From the NCBI RefSeq assembly GCF_026340975.1, contig NZ_JAPEOS010000001.1, forward strand, positions 4,435,001-4,499,000: 64,000 bases of DNA. The letters are read 5' to 3'. Every line of letters starts with the position of its first letter. Within the stretch, counting starts at the first letter, position 1. The position numbers and the translations under genes were made by a program. This document shows positions 38,953 through 48,290 of the stretch, piece by piece. The notes beneath the pieces were generated by a model, which saw only the letters and a list, made by a program, of their open reading frames with translations, did not search any database and was not told where the DNA came from. This stretch comes from Streptomyces sp. NBC_01214. Lineage in GTDB: Bacteria > Actinomycetota > Actinomycetes > Streptomycetales > Streptomycetaceae.

Positions 38953-39444
38953 TCAGCCGTTGCGGTGGTGCCGGCGGCCGTTCCAGGAGTCGGTGTCGAG
39001 GACGTTGCCACGGTTGTCGCGCAGGGTGGCGGAGTCGCGCTCGTCCCAGATCTGGTGGCGGCGGTCCTGGTAGACGTCGTGGCGGGTGTCGCGACCCTGG
39101 CCGGTGTGGACGCGCACGCTGGACCGGCCGTCCAGGCGGAAGTCGCCGAACCGGTACCGGTTGCCCTGCCGGTCGGTGAGGGTGAAGCCGCGCAGGTTGA
39201 CGCTCCTGCGCCCGGTGTTCTCGACCTCGACCCATTCCCGGTTCAGCGCACGGGCGGAGCGGTCGCGGCCGCCGGTGCCGTACTGGACGTCGCTGATGAC
39301 GATCGAGGAGTGCGGAGCCCGGTGGTCGCGGTCGCGGTCGCGCCCGTGGTCGTCGGCGGTGGCCGGGAGGGCGGCGGCGCCGACGAGGGCGCCCGCAGCC
39401 AGGAGCGCGGCGACGAACCGGCGGGTGGCGAGAGAAGCAGACAT
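38953..39444 (-). CDS. Secreted lamin-tail-domain protein
   Basis: A 163-residue exported protein: signal peptide (SLATRRFVAALLAAGALVGAAALPATA), then a short Asp/Arg/His-rich linker and a lamin-tail domain (IVISDVQYGT...NREWVEVENTGRRSVNLRGFTLTDRQGNRYRFGDFRL). LTD proteins in streptomycetes are extracellular and of unknown function. The ATG at 39444 has AAGGGG upstream. The 422 bases between this start and the aldo/keto reductase stop contain no confident gene; the ATG-containing frame at 39558-39824 looks like chance. Confidence 0.85.
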   Translation of the reverse strand: MSASLATRRFVAALLAAGALVGAAALPATADDHGRDRDRDHRAPHSSIVISDVQYGTGGRDRSARALNREWVEVENTGRRSVNLRGFTLTDRQGNRYRFGDFRLDGRSSVRVHTGQGRDTRHDVYQDRRHQIWDERDSATLRDNRGNVLDTDSWNGRRHHRNG

Positions 39445-39866
39445 GAAGATGACCCCTTCAACAGACAGCAGCCCGGTCCCGCCTCGTGTACGGCGGGTGG
39501 GCCTGGAACCGTTCCCGGCGTCCTGCCGAGGAGCCACACTCTGACCCCCAACCACCATCAAAAGCCACTAATTCGGGGCGTGTTGCAAAATGCGGATGTA
39601 TCGGTGACTCTCCCGTGTATCGGACACATGTCAATGCCGCGCTGACGCGAACGGAGGGCGCGCACCGAACGAGCCTTGGCAGGCCCGGAGACGGAGGCGC
39701 TCGTACACCGACGTGCCGCCCTCGCGACCCCCTCCCGCTCTGCGCCGAACGGGTTCAGGCCCCTGTAACGAATGGTCCGACCGTTTCTTCGGACGCCCGC
39801 ACGCGAGCGGTTCTGGTGTTCCATCGCCCCGAGCTCCCGGCGGGAGCCAAGGGCGCGCCGCCGGCA

Positions 39867-40766
39867 TCAGGCTGCGGAGCGGCCGATCGAATCGAGGAGC
39901 CGTAGCTCCTCCGGCGCCAGTCGGAGTGCCCCCGCTGCCACGTTGTCGGCGAGGTGGTCCGGGTTGCCCGTCCCGGGGATGGCCAGAACGTGGGCGCCCT
40001 GCCCCAGGATCCAGGCGAGCCGCACCTGCGCCGGTGACGCTCCGTGCGCCCGGGCGACGGCGAGGACCGCGTCGTGCTCGGTCCGGACGGTGCCGGCCTC
40101 GGCACCCTCTCCCGCGATGGAGAAGAAGGGCACGAAGGCGATGCCGCGCGCCGCGCAGGCGCGGAGCATCCCCTTCGGGTCGGGCGCGTCGATTCCGAAG
40201 CGGTTCTGGACGCACACCACCGGTGCGATCGCCTCGGCCTGGGCCAGGTGCTTCGGGCGGGCGTGGGAGATGCCGAGGTGACGGACCAGCCCGGCGTCGC
40301 GCAGTTCGGACAGGGCCCCGAAGTGCTCGCTGACGGACTCCTGGCCCATGACGCGGAGGTTCACCACGTCGAGGTGGTCCCGGCCGAGTTGGCGCAGGTT
40401 CTCCTCGACCTGGCCGCGCAGCTGGTCGGGCCGGGCCGACTCGGCCCACCTGCCGCAGGCGTCCCGGGCGGGGCCGACCTTGGTGGAGATGACGAGGTCG
40501 TCCGCGTAGGGCGCCAGCGCCGAGTTGATCAGCTCATTGGCCGAACGCAGCCGCGAGAAGTAGAACGCGGCGGTGTCGATGTGGTCGACGCCGAGCTCGA
40601 CCGCCCGGCGCAGTACGGCGATCGCCCGCCCGCGGTCGCTGGGAGTGCCCTCGTGGAAGGCCGCGCTGCCGGTCAGGCGCATGGCGCCGAAGCCCATCCG
40701 GTTGACCGTGAGATCACCGAGCACCCATGTGCCCGAAGCTGCCGCGGTAACCGTGTGCGACGTCAT
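39867..40766 (-). CDS. Aldo/keto reductase
   Basis: A 299-residue AKR barrel: VNRMGFGAMRLTGS, then VDHIDTAAFYFSRLRSANE (Asp and Tyr of the catalytic set near 58-63), ISTKVGP (Lys near 89) and LGISHARPKHLAQAEA. The usual fourth residue, the His of the family HxxxN/xxLH motif, falls in DVVNLRVMG, so Asn stands there. It reduces carbonyls with NADPH. Start ATG 40766 has GGAG eight bases upstream; the first ATG (40796) lacks a site. It may be a detoxification enzyme; no operon partner is evident. Confidence 0.9.
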   Translation of the reverse strand: MTSHTVTAAASGTWVLGDLTVNRMGFGAMRLTGSAAFHEGTPSDRGRAIAVLRRAVELGVDHIDTAAFYFSRLRSANELINSALAPYADDLVISTKVGPARDACGRWAESARPDQLRGQVEENLRQLGRDHLDVVNLRVMGQESVSEHFGALSELRDAGLVRHLGISHARPKHLAQAEAIAPVVCVQNRFGIDAPDPKGMLRACAARGIAFVPFFSIAGEGAEAGTVRTEHDAVLAVARAHGASPAQVRLAWILGQGAHVLAIPGTGNPDHLADNVAAGALRLAPEELRLLDSIGRSAA

Positions 40767-41029
40767 CTGATTGATCAACTCCATCCGATCGGCCATCGTC
40801 CCCCGATGGTTCGGGGCGAGGCGGGTCCTGGAGTATGCGCAGGTGGAAGCCGTGCCGGAAAGGCGTGCAGGGGTGGCGGAAGATCACATCGCGACCCGGA
40901 ATCCTGAAGGTGTGCGGGGCGTTATTCCTGCTGAAGCTTCCTCGCCCCAGCCCGTGCCCGGGAGCGCGCAGCCGAGTCGCTCTGCCCGATAATGGTGGCG
41001 ACGGGGTATTCGTACGCGAGGAGGCCGGA

Positions 41030-41275
41030 ATGGGACGGGACAGCAGGTACGAATTGGTATTCGCCGGCCCTGACCATGCGGTACCGGGTGGCGAGGAGTC
41101 CGTCCTCGTTCACCGCACCGATCGGACCGGCCCCGGCGGCCATCCGATCTACGCCGACGAGACCGGAATCGTGCAGGCGGAGATCAGCGACCAGGGCGAC
41201 GTACGCATGATCGCGAGCGGCGGCCACCAGGAACCCGCATCGCGGGTGAGCGTGCGGGCCGTGCCCAGCGCGTGA
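41030..41275 (+). CDS. DUF6296-like small protein
   Basis: An 81-residue protein beginning MGRDSRYELVFAGPD, resembling the streptomycete DUF6296 family of unknown function. A good ribosome binding site (GGAGG) precedes ATG 41030. It is the only gene on the plus strand between the aldo/keto reductase and the sigma-factor module, and its 3' end is 76 bp from the end of the convergent anti-sigma gene. Confidence 0.72.
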   Translation: MGRDSRYELVFAGPDHAVPGGEESVLVHRTDRTGPGGHPIYADETGIVQAEISDQGDVRMIASGGHQEPASRVSVRAVPSA

Positions 41276-41351
41276 CGTGGAGTGGCCCGCCGGCGCGGAG
41301 TGGCCGGACGGTGCGGGGTGCGCCACTGGGTCCGCCACTGGTTCGCCACCG

Positions 41352-41801
41352 TCATCCGGGAACGCTGATCCCCGGCGGGCACGGAACCTCGCACCAGACG
41401 CGCTTGCCGTCCACCCCCGGTTCCGAGCCCCAGGCCCGGGCCAGACGCTCCACGATCAGCAGTCCGTGACCGACCGGCCTTCCCGGGTCGCCCGGCCCGT
41501 GCGCCGGCACCCGCACCGGCGGGGCCGGGTTGCAGTCCGTGACCTCGATCCGCAGCCGCTCGGCCGAGCAGTCGAGGACGAGCGCACGGGGCCCGCCACC
41601 GTGCAGGCAGGCATTGGCCACCACCTCCGACACCAGCAGGAGCACGTCCTCGGCGCTCTCGCGGTCGATTTCCCCCGTCCCCGGGAGCCAGCGCCAGGCG
41701 GTCAGTGCCTGGCGGGCGAAGTCACGGCTGCGCGAGACGACATCGGTGGTTCCGGACAGCATCAGGCTCCAGATCCGGTCGGACGGCCCGCGCTGCTCCA
41801 C
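41352..41801 (-). CDS. RsbW-type anti-sigma factor/ATP-binding regulator
   Basis: A 149-residue HATPase. LLLVSEVVANACLHGGGPR has the N-box asparagine, and GHGLLIVERLARAWGSEPG the G-box loop. These proteins bind and phosphorylate STAS anti-anti-sigma factors and hold SigB/F-type sigma factors. The start is set at GTG 41801 because GGAGGGAC lies upstream; it is then five bases past the STAS stop, so translation is coupled. With the STAS and sigma genes it forms a partner-switching module. Confidence 0.87.
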   Translation of the reverse strand: MEQRGPSDRIWSLMLSGTTDVVSRSRDFARQALTAWRWLPGTGEIDRESAEDVLLLVSEVVANACLHGGGPRALVLDCSAERLRIEVTDCNPAPPVRVPAHGPGDPGRPVGHGLLIVERLARAWGSEPGVDGKRVWCEVPCPPGISVPG

Positions 41802-41806
41802 GATGC

Positions 41807-42178
41807 TCAAGTCCCTCCGCCGTGTGGCGCCCTCAGGGCCTCCGTCACATCGGCGTGGACGGGGAACACGCCGTCCGCACCGGTGATGCGGAACATCCGG
41901 GCGACAGGTCCGTGTAGACCGGCCAGTTCGAGGCCGGCTCCCGCCTCCTGTGCCGCGAGGCGCGTGTTCAGCAGCACGTTCAACCCGGTGGAATCGCAGA
42001 ATCCGAGGCCCGTCATATCGACCAGCAGCCGACGGCCCGGGGCGAGCGCCCCGTCGAGCGCGTCCCGCAGCGGCTGCGCCGTGTCGTGGTCCAGTTCCCC
42101 CGCGAGCGTGAGGACGACCGCTCCGTCCACGGTCCTCACCGCGACGGTGAAGCGTTCGTTCTCCGCTTCCGGCACCAT
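41807..42178 (-). CDS. RsbV/BldG-type STAS anti-anti-sigma factor
   Basis: A 123-residue STAS-domain protein. VDMTGLGFCDSTGLNVLLN contains the phosphorylatable serine of the DST motif near residue 63. The kinase partner is the HATPase encoded immediately downstream, and the target the sigma factor encoded upstream; phosphorylation would release the anti-sigma factor. ATG 42178 lies 86 bp past the sigma stop. Confidence 0.92.
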   Translation of the reverse strand: MVPEAENERFTVAVRTVDGAVVLTLAGELDHDTAQPLRDALDGALAPGRRLLVDMTGLGFCDSTGLNVLLNTRLAAQEAGAGLELAGLHGPVARMFRITGADGVFPVHADVTEALRAPHGGGT

Positions 42179-42264
42179 CCGGCATCACCCTTCCCGTCGT
42201 GCACTCTGCACCTGCCCGGGTTCCGGCGGGCTATGCCCGTCCGTTGCGTACGGAAGGGGGCGCC

Positions 42265-43128
42265 TCATCCCGCCTCGGTCGGCGGTTCCTCGGCGAGCAG
42301 CCCCTCCCGCAGCCGGCCCAGGATGCGGCCCAGCAGCCGGGAGACGTGCATCTGCGACATGCCCAGGCGCTCGCCGATCTCGGCCTGGGTCAGCTCCTCC
42401 CCGAACCGCAGGGTGAGGATCGTCCGGTCCCGTTCGGACAGCTCTCCCAAGAGCGGCCTCAGCGATTCCAGGTCCTCGACCGTCTCGAAGCGGCTCTCCT
42501 CGATGCCCAGGCTCCGGGACGACACGCCGGGGGCCTCGTCGTCCTCCGCCGTCACGGGGACGTCGAGGGAGAGGCTGGTGAAGCCGTTCGCCGCGAGCCG
42601 ACCCTCGCGGACCTCCTCCACGGTGATGTCCAGCCGCTCGGCGAGCTCGCGCGCACCCGGAACGTGGCCGAGCTCCTGCTCCAGGGCGTCGCTCGCCTTG
42701 GCCAGGTCGATGCGCAGCTCCTGCAGCCGCCGCGGTACGCGGACGGCCCAACTCGTGTCACGGAAGTACCGCTTGATCTCCCCCACGATGGTGGGCAGGG
42801 CGAACGACATGAACTCGAACCCGAGCTCCGGATCGAACCTGTTGATGGCCTTGATCAGACCGATGGTGCCGACCTGCAAGACGTCTTCCCACGGCGCGCC
42901 GACGTGCCGGACGCGCGTGGCCGCGTACTTGACCATGCTCAAGTTCAGTTCGACCAGGGTGTTGCGCACGTACGAGTACTCTGCGGTCCCCTCGTCCAGT
43001 TCGTGCAGCCGCCGGAAGAGCGTGACCGACAGGTCGTGCGCGTCGGCGGTGCTCACGGACCGCGGATCGCGCATCTCGCGGGGATCCTGCGGCGCGGAGC
43101 CGGGCTGGCTACGGAGAGTGGCAGGCAT
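42265..43128 (-). CDS. RNA polymerase sigma factor, SigB/SigF family
   Basis: A 287-residue alternative sigma factor. Region 2: LVELNLSMVKYAATRVRHVGAPWEDVLQVGTIGLIKAINRFDPELGFEFMSFALPTIVGEIKRYFRDTSWAVRVPRRLQELR. Region 4: RTILTLRFGEELTQAEIGERLGMSQMHVSRLLGRIL. Unlike the second sigma factor of the window (50122-51048), an STAS and a kinase gene follow it. It probably takes part in stress or sporulation regulation. ATG 43128 has GAGGAGG upstream. Confidence 0.95.
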   Translation of the reverse strand: MPATLRSQPGSAPQDPREMRDPRSVSTADAHDLSVTLFRRLHELDEGTAEYSYVRNTLVELNLSMVKYAATRVRHVGAPWEDVLQVGTIGLIKAINRFDPELGFEFMSFALPTIVGEIKRYFRDTSWAVRVPRRLQELRIDLAKASDALEQELGHVPGARELAERLDITVEEVREGRLAANGFTSLSLDVPVTAEDDEAPGVSSRSLGIEESRFETVEDLESLRPLLGELSERDRTILTLRFGEELTQAEIGERLGMSQMHVSRLLGRILGRLREGLLAEEPPTEAG

Positions 43129-43206
43129 GGAGCCTCCTCGGGGAGTTCCCTCAGAGCCCCATACCCGCTCACGAGGGGTTCAAGCTGTGCGGGCCGTGGC
43201 CGTACG

Positions 43207-43725
43207 TCACTCTTCGTGTGCGGGCGGGCGCCCCGGGGCGCGATAGCGGTCGAACGCCTCACGGGCGTCCGGTACGAACGCGCAGCTGCGGACGAGCTCA
43301 TCGAGTTCGGGCTCGGTCAGCCAGTCGAACCAGGCGACTTCCCTGGGGTCGGGCCGGACCGGCGCTGTGATCACGACTTCGTGAAGGCCCAGCCAGTAGG
43401 GACTGATCGCCCCGTCGCACAGGAAATTGAGTACGAAGCGGGGAACGGCGCGGACCCCGAGCTCCTCCGCGAGCTCCCGGGCCGCGGCCTCCTCGTACGA
43501 CTCGCCGACCTCGACGGCGCCACCGAGCATCCAGTTGAACTGACCGGGAAACCGCGACGCGTCGTCCGGGCGACGGTGCACGAGGATCCGGCCGTCGCCG
43601 TCACGGCACACGATCGTCGCGATGCGGTGCGGCCAGCGCTCCCGAATCGCCTCCGCCCGGTCCACGACGGCCACGACGTGGTCCTGCTCGTCGACCCGCT
43701 CGACCAGTTCGCCCATGGGGCACAT
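43207..43725 (-). CDS. Nudix hydrolase
   Basis: A 172-residue Nudix protein. The Nudix box reads GGAVEVGESYEEAAARELAEELG near residues 68-90, with the family Glu residues and Arg intact. The N-terminal VERVDEQDHVVAVVDRAEA and the overall length are like the Idi/YfcD-type group. The substrate (NDP-sugar, dinucleotide or other) is not identifiable. The alternative start ATG 43716 lacks a better site. Confidence 0.9.
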   Translation of the reverse strand: MCPMGELVERVDEQDHVVAVVDRAEAIRERWPHRIATIVCRDGDGRILVHRRPDDASRFPGQFNWMLGGAVEVGESYEEAAARELAEELGVRAVPRFVLNFLCDGAISPYWLGLHEVVITAPVRPDPREVAWFDWLTEPELDELVRSCAFVPDAREAFDRYRAPGRPPAHEE

Positions 43726-43801
43726 GATCGCAGGGGCCTCGCCCGGAAGCCCGTACGGGTGTCCGCCCGGCCACGGGACCGGGCGGACACCCGACAGCGG
43801 G

Positions 43802-44332
43802 TCAGCTACCGGGCCGGACCACCACCGCCACCACCTCGACCGGCGCGCTGTAGCGGAAGTGGAGGACGAACGGCACCATGTCGCCGGCCTCCCAACGGGT
43901 CTCCTTCGTCCGCGTCGTGACGCTCAGGTCCAAGGGGGACATGGTGACGGTGCCGCCCGCGGGCACCCGCACCGGAGCCGCCGTCCGGACGACGTCGGGC
44001 CCGAGCCCGGTGCTCTCCCGCCGGCTGAGCAGCGTCTTCTCGACACCGGATGACGTCACGTCGGTCAACTGGTCGTCCGCGCCCCCGATGTTGGTGATGT
44101 CGAAGAAGGCGGCCGTGTCCCGGCCCCCACCGTCGGGCAGCAGCACCCGGCCGTTCCCGGCGGCGATCTGCGGCGGGCTGCCCGCGGCGCCGGCCGAGGT
44201 CCAGGCCGTCAGGCCGGCCAGCGCGAGCGTACAGGCGACCACCGGGACGAGCGCGGCGCGCAGCCCCTCGCGCACGCGTCGATCGATCGGGAGACGGCCG
44301 CCCGGGGACCGCTCCGAAGGTGAATGCGTCAT
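43802..44332 (-). CDS. PCuAC-like copper chaperone with altered ligands
   Basis: A 176-residue exported protein. The membrane anchor (RAALVPVVACTLALAGL) and the beta-domain AAFFDITNIGGADDQLTDVTSSG...VRVPAGGTVTMSPLDLSV follow PCuAC. The copper-site motif (H/M-rich: ELHE...LHIMLMG) is replaced: KTLLSRRE and LSVTTRTKETR have neither His nor Met at the corresponding positions. So it may not bind copper in the usual way. Its ATG overlaps the copA stop (4-base overlap), placing it in the copper operon. Confidence 0.75.
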   Translation of the reverse strand: MTHSPSERSPGGRLPIDRRVREGLRAALVPVVACTLALAGLTAWTSAGAAGSPPQIAAGNGRVLLPDGGGRDTAAFFDITNIGGADDQLTDVTSSGVEKTLLSRRESTGLGPDVVRTAAPVRVPAGGTVTMSPLDLSVTTRTKETRWEAGDMVPFVLHFRYSAPVEVVAVVVRPGS

Positions 44333-46629
44333 CGCCCCGTACCCCTCGTCCGGCTGCTCGTGCCCGCCCGGCGTACGTGCGGTGCCGGCTGCCAGGTGCG
44401 CAACCGGAGGCTGTGGGCCACCACCATCAGGGAACTCACCGACATCGCCGCGGCCGCGACCATCGGGTTGAGCAGCCCCACCGCGGCGAGCGGCACGGTG
44501 ACGACGTTGTAGCCGAAGGCCCAGACCAGGTTGGCCCGGATCGTCCTGAGGGTCTGCCTGGCCAGCTCGACGGCGTCGGCGACCGCCTCGATGTCGCCGC
44601 GCACCAGCGTGACATCGGCCGCGCCGATGGCCACGTCCGTTCCGCTCCCCATGGCGATGCCGAGGTCGGCTCCGGCCAGGGCGCCGGCGTCGTTCACCCC
44701 GTCGCCGATCACCGCGACCCGTCGCCCCTGATCGCGTAACTCCTTGACGAGCCGCGCCTTGTCCTCGGGCGAGCAGTGCGCGTGCACGTCCCGGATCCCC
44801 AGCGCGGCGGCGACCCGAGCCGCGGTGGCCCCGCGGTCACCGGTGGCCAGTACCGGCTCCACCCCCAGCCGCCGCAGCCGGTCGACGGCCCGGTAGCTGC
44901 CGGGGCGCAGGACGTCCCCGAGGGCGATCAGAGCCTGGTCGGCGCCGTCCACCCGGACCAGGACCGGCGTGTGTGCCGCGGCTTCGGCCCCGGCCAGGGC
45001 CCGGTCCAGCGACGGGTGCAGGTCCGCGCCGGCGGCGCAGACCTCCACGCGGTGCCCCTCCACCATCCCCGTCACGCCGATGCCCGCGGTGGCTCGGAAT
45101 TCGGTCACCTCGGCCAGCGGGCCACGGTGCTGATCCTGCCGGGCGTACGCGACCACGGCGCGGCCCAGCGGGTGCTCGGACCCCTGCTCCACGGCCGCGG
45201 CCAGCCACAGGGCCCGCTCCCGGCCCATCCCGTCGGGCACGGCCGTCACGCCCGCGACGGTCATCCGGCCGGTCGTCAGCGTGCCGGTCTTGTCCAGGAC
45301 CACGGTGTCGACGTGCCGCAGGGTCTCCAGCGCCCGAGGGCCGCTGACCAGCAGGCCCAACTGTGCGCCCCGGCCGGTCGCCGCCAGCAGGGCGGTGGGG
45401 GTCGCCAGCCCCAGCGCGCAGGGACAGGCCACGACCAGGACGGCCACACAGGCCGTGACGGCTGCCTGCGGCTCGGCCCCGGCACCGAGCCAGAAGCCGA
45501 GAACGGTGACGGCCAGCGCCAGCACCACCGGAACGAAGACCCCCGCCACCGCATCGGCCAGGCGCTGCGCCCGAGCCTTGCCGGACTGCGCCTCGGTGAC
45601 CATGCGGGTGATCCGGGCGAGCTGGGTGTCCGCGCCGACCGCGGTGGCCCGGACGGTCAGCAGACCGCCCGCGTTGACCGCACCGCCGACCACGGCCCGA
45701 CCGGGGCCCACCTCGACGGGCTCGCTCTCGCCGGTGACCAGGGAAAGGTCGACGGCCGAACCGCCGGAGGCCACCACCCCGTCCGTCGCGACCCGCTCGC
45801 CCGGCCGGACGACGAACTCCTGCCCCACCCGCAACTGCCCGATCGGGACGAGCCGCTCGCGGCCGTCCTCCCGTACGGTCACGTCCTTGGCGGCCAGACC
45901 GGCGAGCGAGCGCAGTGCCTCCCCCGCGCCGCGGCGGGCCCGGGACTCGAGGAAACGCCCGGTCAGCACGAACAGCGGGACCCCGACCGCTGCCTCCAGG
46001 TAGATGTGCGCCACGTCGCCGCCGGCCGAAGGCAGCAGGCTGAACGGCATCCGCATCCCCGGATCGCCCGCCCCGCCCAGGAACAGCGCGTACGCCGACC
46101 AGGAGAAGGAAGCGACGACGCCCAGCGACACCAGGGTGTCCATCGTCGCCGCCGCGTGCCGCAGCCCTCGTACCGCCCGGGTGTGGAACGGCAGTGAACC
46201 CCAGACGGCGACCGGCGCGGCCAGCACGAAGCACAGCCACTGCCAGTTGCGGAACTGGAGGGCGGGCGCCATCGACAGCGCCAGAACCGGAACGGACAGC
46301 AGGGCGGTGATCAGCAGCCGCTGCACCTGCTCGCCGCCCGGGGAAGCCCCTGCGCCCGCTGGCGGCGCGGTCCGGTTCTCCGCGGGCTCGGGGGGCGCCG
46401 GCACCTCGGCGCTGTAGCCCGCCCGCTCGACCGCCGAGACGAGGTCTCCCACCGTCACGTGCGACGGATGCAGCACCCGGGCCCGCCCGGTGGCGAGGTT
46501 GACCGTGGCGCTCACGCCCTCGATCCTGGCCAGCCGCTTCTCGACACGGTTCACGCAGGCCGCGCAGGTCATCCCGCCGACGACCAGATCGGTGGTGCCC
46601 AGCACCACCTCCGTCCGCTCGGCCGTCAC
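44329..46629 (-). CDS. copA: Copper-exporting P1B-type ATPase
   Basis: A 766-residue heavy-metal ATPase. One N-terminal metal-binding domain (GGMTCAACVNRVEKRL), then the membrane segment with CPCALGLATP, the DKTGTLTTG phosphorylation site, SEHPLG (HP motif), and GDGVNDAGAL. It pumps Cu(I) out of the cytoplasm. The start is GTG 46629, overlapping the stop of the small membrane-protein gene by four bases (GTGA). The chaperone-like gene overlaps its 3' end. Confidence 0.96.
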   Translation of the reverse strand: MTAERTEVVLGTTDLVVGGMTCAACVNRVEKRLARIEGVSATVNLATGRARVLHPSHVTVGDLVSAVERAGYSAEVPAPPEPAENRTAPPAGAGASPGGEQVQRLLITALLSVPVLALSMAPALQFRNWQWLCFVLAAPVAVWGSLPFHTRAVRGLRHAAATMDTLVSLGVVASFSWSAYALFLGGAGDPGMRMPFSLLPSAGGDVAHIYLEAAVGVPLFVLTGRFLESRARRGAGEALRSLAGLAAKDVTVREDGRERLVPIGQLRVGQEFVVRPGERVATDGVVASGGSAVDLSLVTGESEPVEVGPGRAVVGGAVNAGGLLTVRATAVGADTQLARITRMVTEAQSGKARAQRLADAVAGVFVPVVLALAVTVLGFWLGAGAEPQAAVTACVAVLVVACPCALGLATPTALLAATGRGAQLGLLVSGPRALETLRHVDTVVLDKTGTLTTGRMTVAGVTAVPDGMGRERALWLAAAVEQGSEHPLGRAVVAYARQDQHRGPLAEVTEFRATAGIGVTGMVEGHRVEVCAAGADLHPSLDRALAGAEAAAHTPVLVRVDGADQALIALGDVLRPGSYRAVDRLRRLGVEPVLATGDRGATAARVAAALGIRDVHAHCSPEDKARLVKELRDQGRRVAVIGDGVNDAGALAGADLGIAMGSGTDVAIGAADVTLVRGDIEAVADAVELARQTLRTIRANLVWAFGYNVVTVPLAAVGLLNPMVAAAAMSVSSLMVVAHSLRLRTWQPAPHVRRAGTSSRTRGTGR

Positions 46630-46868
46630 CGCGTGCCACCCGTACCGCCGCTGTGCCCGTGCGGCCGTCCCAGGTCCCCGACGAAGGCCGGACTCTCGAC
46701 TTCGGTGGACCGCATGCCGGGGGCCACCGGGCCGGCGCCCGCTCCCACCGCGTACGCCGCGCCGAACATCACTATGAGCAGCGCCAGGAAGCCGGCGAGA
46801 GCGGGCGGCGGGGCCCAGCGCTTCAGCGCGGTGATCGCCAGGGTCGGGTACTCAAGCCGGTCCGTCAT
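46626..46868 (-). CDS. Small membrane protein of the copper operon
   Basis: An 80-residue protein with one or two membrane helices (APPPALAGFLALLIVMFGAAYAVGAG), and a soluble His/Gly-rich end (GRPHGHSGGTGGTR). The His residues could hold metal, but this is inference. It begins at ATG 46868 with GGAG upstream, and its stop overlaps the copA start, so the three genes form one operon. No family name is recognised. Confidence 0.78.
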   Translation of the reverse strand: MTDRLEYPTLAITALKRWAPPPALAGFLALLIVMFGAAYAVGAGAGPVAPGMRSTEVESPAFVGDLGRPHGHSGGTGGTR

Positions 46869-47162
46869 CGTCTCTCCGGATTCTTGTACTCGGTTCCAGA
46901 CGGACGAGGTGCCGATCGGGCCGTGCCGGAGCCGGGACGGCACTTCCTCCGGCGAGGTAGTCGCAGGGGAACGGAAGGAAGTTCCCGCGACTTCGGATTC
47001 CGTGTGTCCGCCTCCACGCGCGTCGGGAGCGAGGTCACAGGGTCGGACCCTTATGGACCTCTTGCTCCGTATGTCACTCTGGCCGGGCGCGTCGGGTCAC
47101 CCCACCCACCGCACGTACGCACCCCCGGCCGCCCGCCCGACTGACCGACAGGGAAAACGCCC

Positions 47163-47867
47163 ATGTCCTTGCCGTTCCCGTACCGAGCCGTCCCGGCCGT
47201 GCTGGCCGGTGCCGTGACCGCCCTGCTGGTGGCGTGCACCCCCTCGACCGCCGCCGGCGCCGCGGTACCGGCTTCCGTCCCGGCCACCACGCCCCCCGCG
47301 GTCGTCACCCCCGCCGCTGCTCCTGCCCCCGCCCCCGCTCCCGCGCCCGTGGCCTCCACGCTGTCCATACCCGCCGCCGGTGTCACCGGGCTGCGCGTGG
47401 TTCCGTACGAGGGCACCACCGACGACGTGGCGGGAACCCGTATCCAGGACCTCGGCGTGGCGGCCAGCCCCTACGGGAAGCGGGGCGGGGTCGGGCCGGG
47501 CCAGGTGGGCAACTTCCTGATCACCGCACACCGCTTGTCGGCCGGTGGCCCGCTGGGGCACCTGCCCGCCGTCGGGCCGGGCGACACGGTCCTCGTGACC
47601 GTGGGCGAGGTGGTGTACACCTACGAGATCACCACCACCCGCAAGACGTCCTTCCGCTCGGAGCGCTCGCTGAGCGAACAGCGCGCCGCCGTGCCCGGGG
47701 CGCCCGGGGCCGCCCCCACCCAGGCCATGATCACGATCTCGACCTGTGCCACGCCGGAGGACCACGCCGAGGGGAACTTCTGGAAGGACGCCCAGGGCAA
47801 CCCCGAGCACCGCATCGACAAGATAGGCGTGCTGCGCAAGACCTCCGCAGCCACGCCCGCCGGCTGA
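47163..47867 (+). CDS. Sortase (class E/F-like)
   Basis: A 234-residue exported transpeptidase-like protein. A hydrophobic N-terminus with a lipobox-like LLVAC, then a Pro/Ala-rich linker and the sortase barrel: catalytic His in FLITAHRLSAGG near residue 124, catalytic Cys in TISTCATPEDHAEGNFW near 200, and Arg in EHRIDKIGVL. The Cys context (TCATP) is unlike the class A TLxTC pattern, in line with E/F sortases of actinomycetes. No LPxTG-like substrate is seen next to it. Confidence 0.85.
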   Translation: MSLPFPYRAVPAVLAGAVTALLVACTPSTAAGAAVPASVPATTPPAVVTPAAAPAPAPAPAPVASTLSIPAAGVTGLRVVPYEGTTDDVAGTRIQDLGVAASPYGKRGGVGPGQVGNFLITAHRLSAGGPLGHLPAVGPGDTVLVTVGEVVYTYEITTTRKTSFRSERSLSEQRAAVPGAPGAAPTQAMITISTCATPEDHAEGNFWKDAQGNPEHRIDKIGVLRKTSAATPAG

Positions 47868-47894
47868 CCCACGGCATCGGGCGCCGCCGCGCTG

Positions 47895-48290
47895 CTACGG
47901 CGTGAGCCGCCGGTGCGCGGCGCGCGCGTGGAGGAGGCGGGCGACGACGGTTCCCGTGCTTGCCGAGGCGAGCAGGCAGACGAGGCGCACCAGGTCGTAC
48001 GGGGTGTCCCAGCTGAGCTCGCCCACGGGCGCGGTCGCGAAGACGTTGAGGACGAGCCAGCAGAGCAGGGCGGTCCCGGGGGCGGCGGTGAGGCGGGCTC
48101 CGGTGCTCACCACGGCCACGGCGAGGGAGAGCGCCATGAGGTCGACGGTGGGGTCGTCGGGTCCGTCCATGAGGTTGAGCAGGGCGACCAGAGCGACGGC
48201 CGCGACGGCCGCCGCGGCCCAGACCGAGGTCGTCGCGGCAGGGCTGGGTACGGGACGAATGCCCGAACTGATCCTTTTCCACTCGACCAT
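47895..48290 (-). CDS. Integral membrane protein of unknown function
   Basis: A 131-residue protein with about three to four membrane helices (VWAAAAVAAVALVALLNLM; LMALSLAVAVVSTGARL; LLCWLVLNVFATAP; LVRLVCLLASASTGTVVARLL). The ATG at 48290 has GGAGG upstream and gives a good start. The longer frame upstream (to 48428) is not expected to be used. From 48291 to 48768 no gene or repeat could be recognised. Confidence 0.75.
   Translation of the reverse strand: MVEWKRISSGIRPVPSPAATTSVWAAAAVAAVALVALLNLMDGPDDPTVDLMALSLAVAVVSTGARLTAAPGTALLCWLVLNVFATAPVGELSWDTPYDLVRLVCLLASASTGTVVARLLHARAAHRRLTP

Noticed and set aside
39558..39824. An 88-codon minus-strand frame in the gap before the aldo/keto reductase
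   Set aside because: Arg- and Ser-rich composition with no ribosome binding site or similarity; probably chance.
46869..47162. Imperfect inverted repeat near 46960-46992 before the copper operon
   Set aside because: Arms are interrupted and do not resemble a CsoR or CueR site closely enough to annotate.
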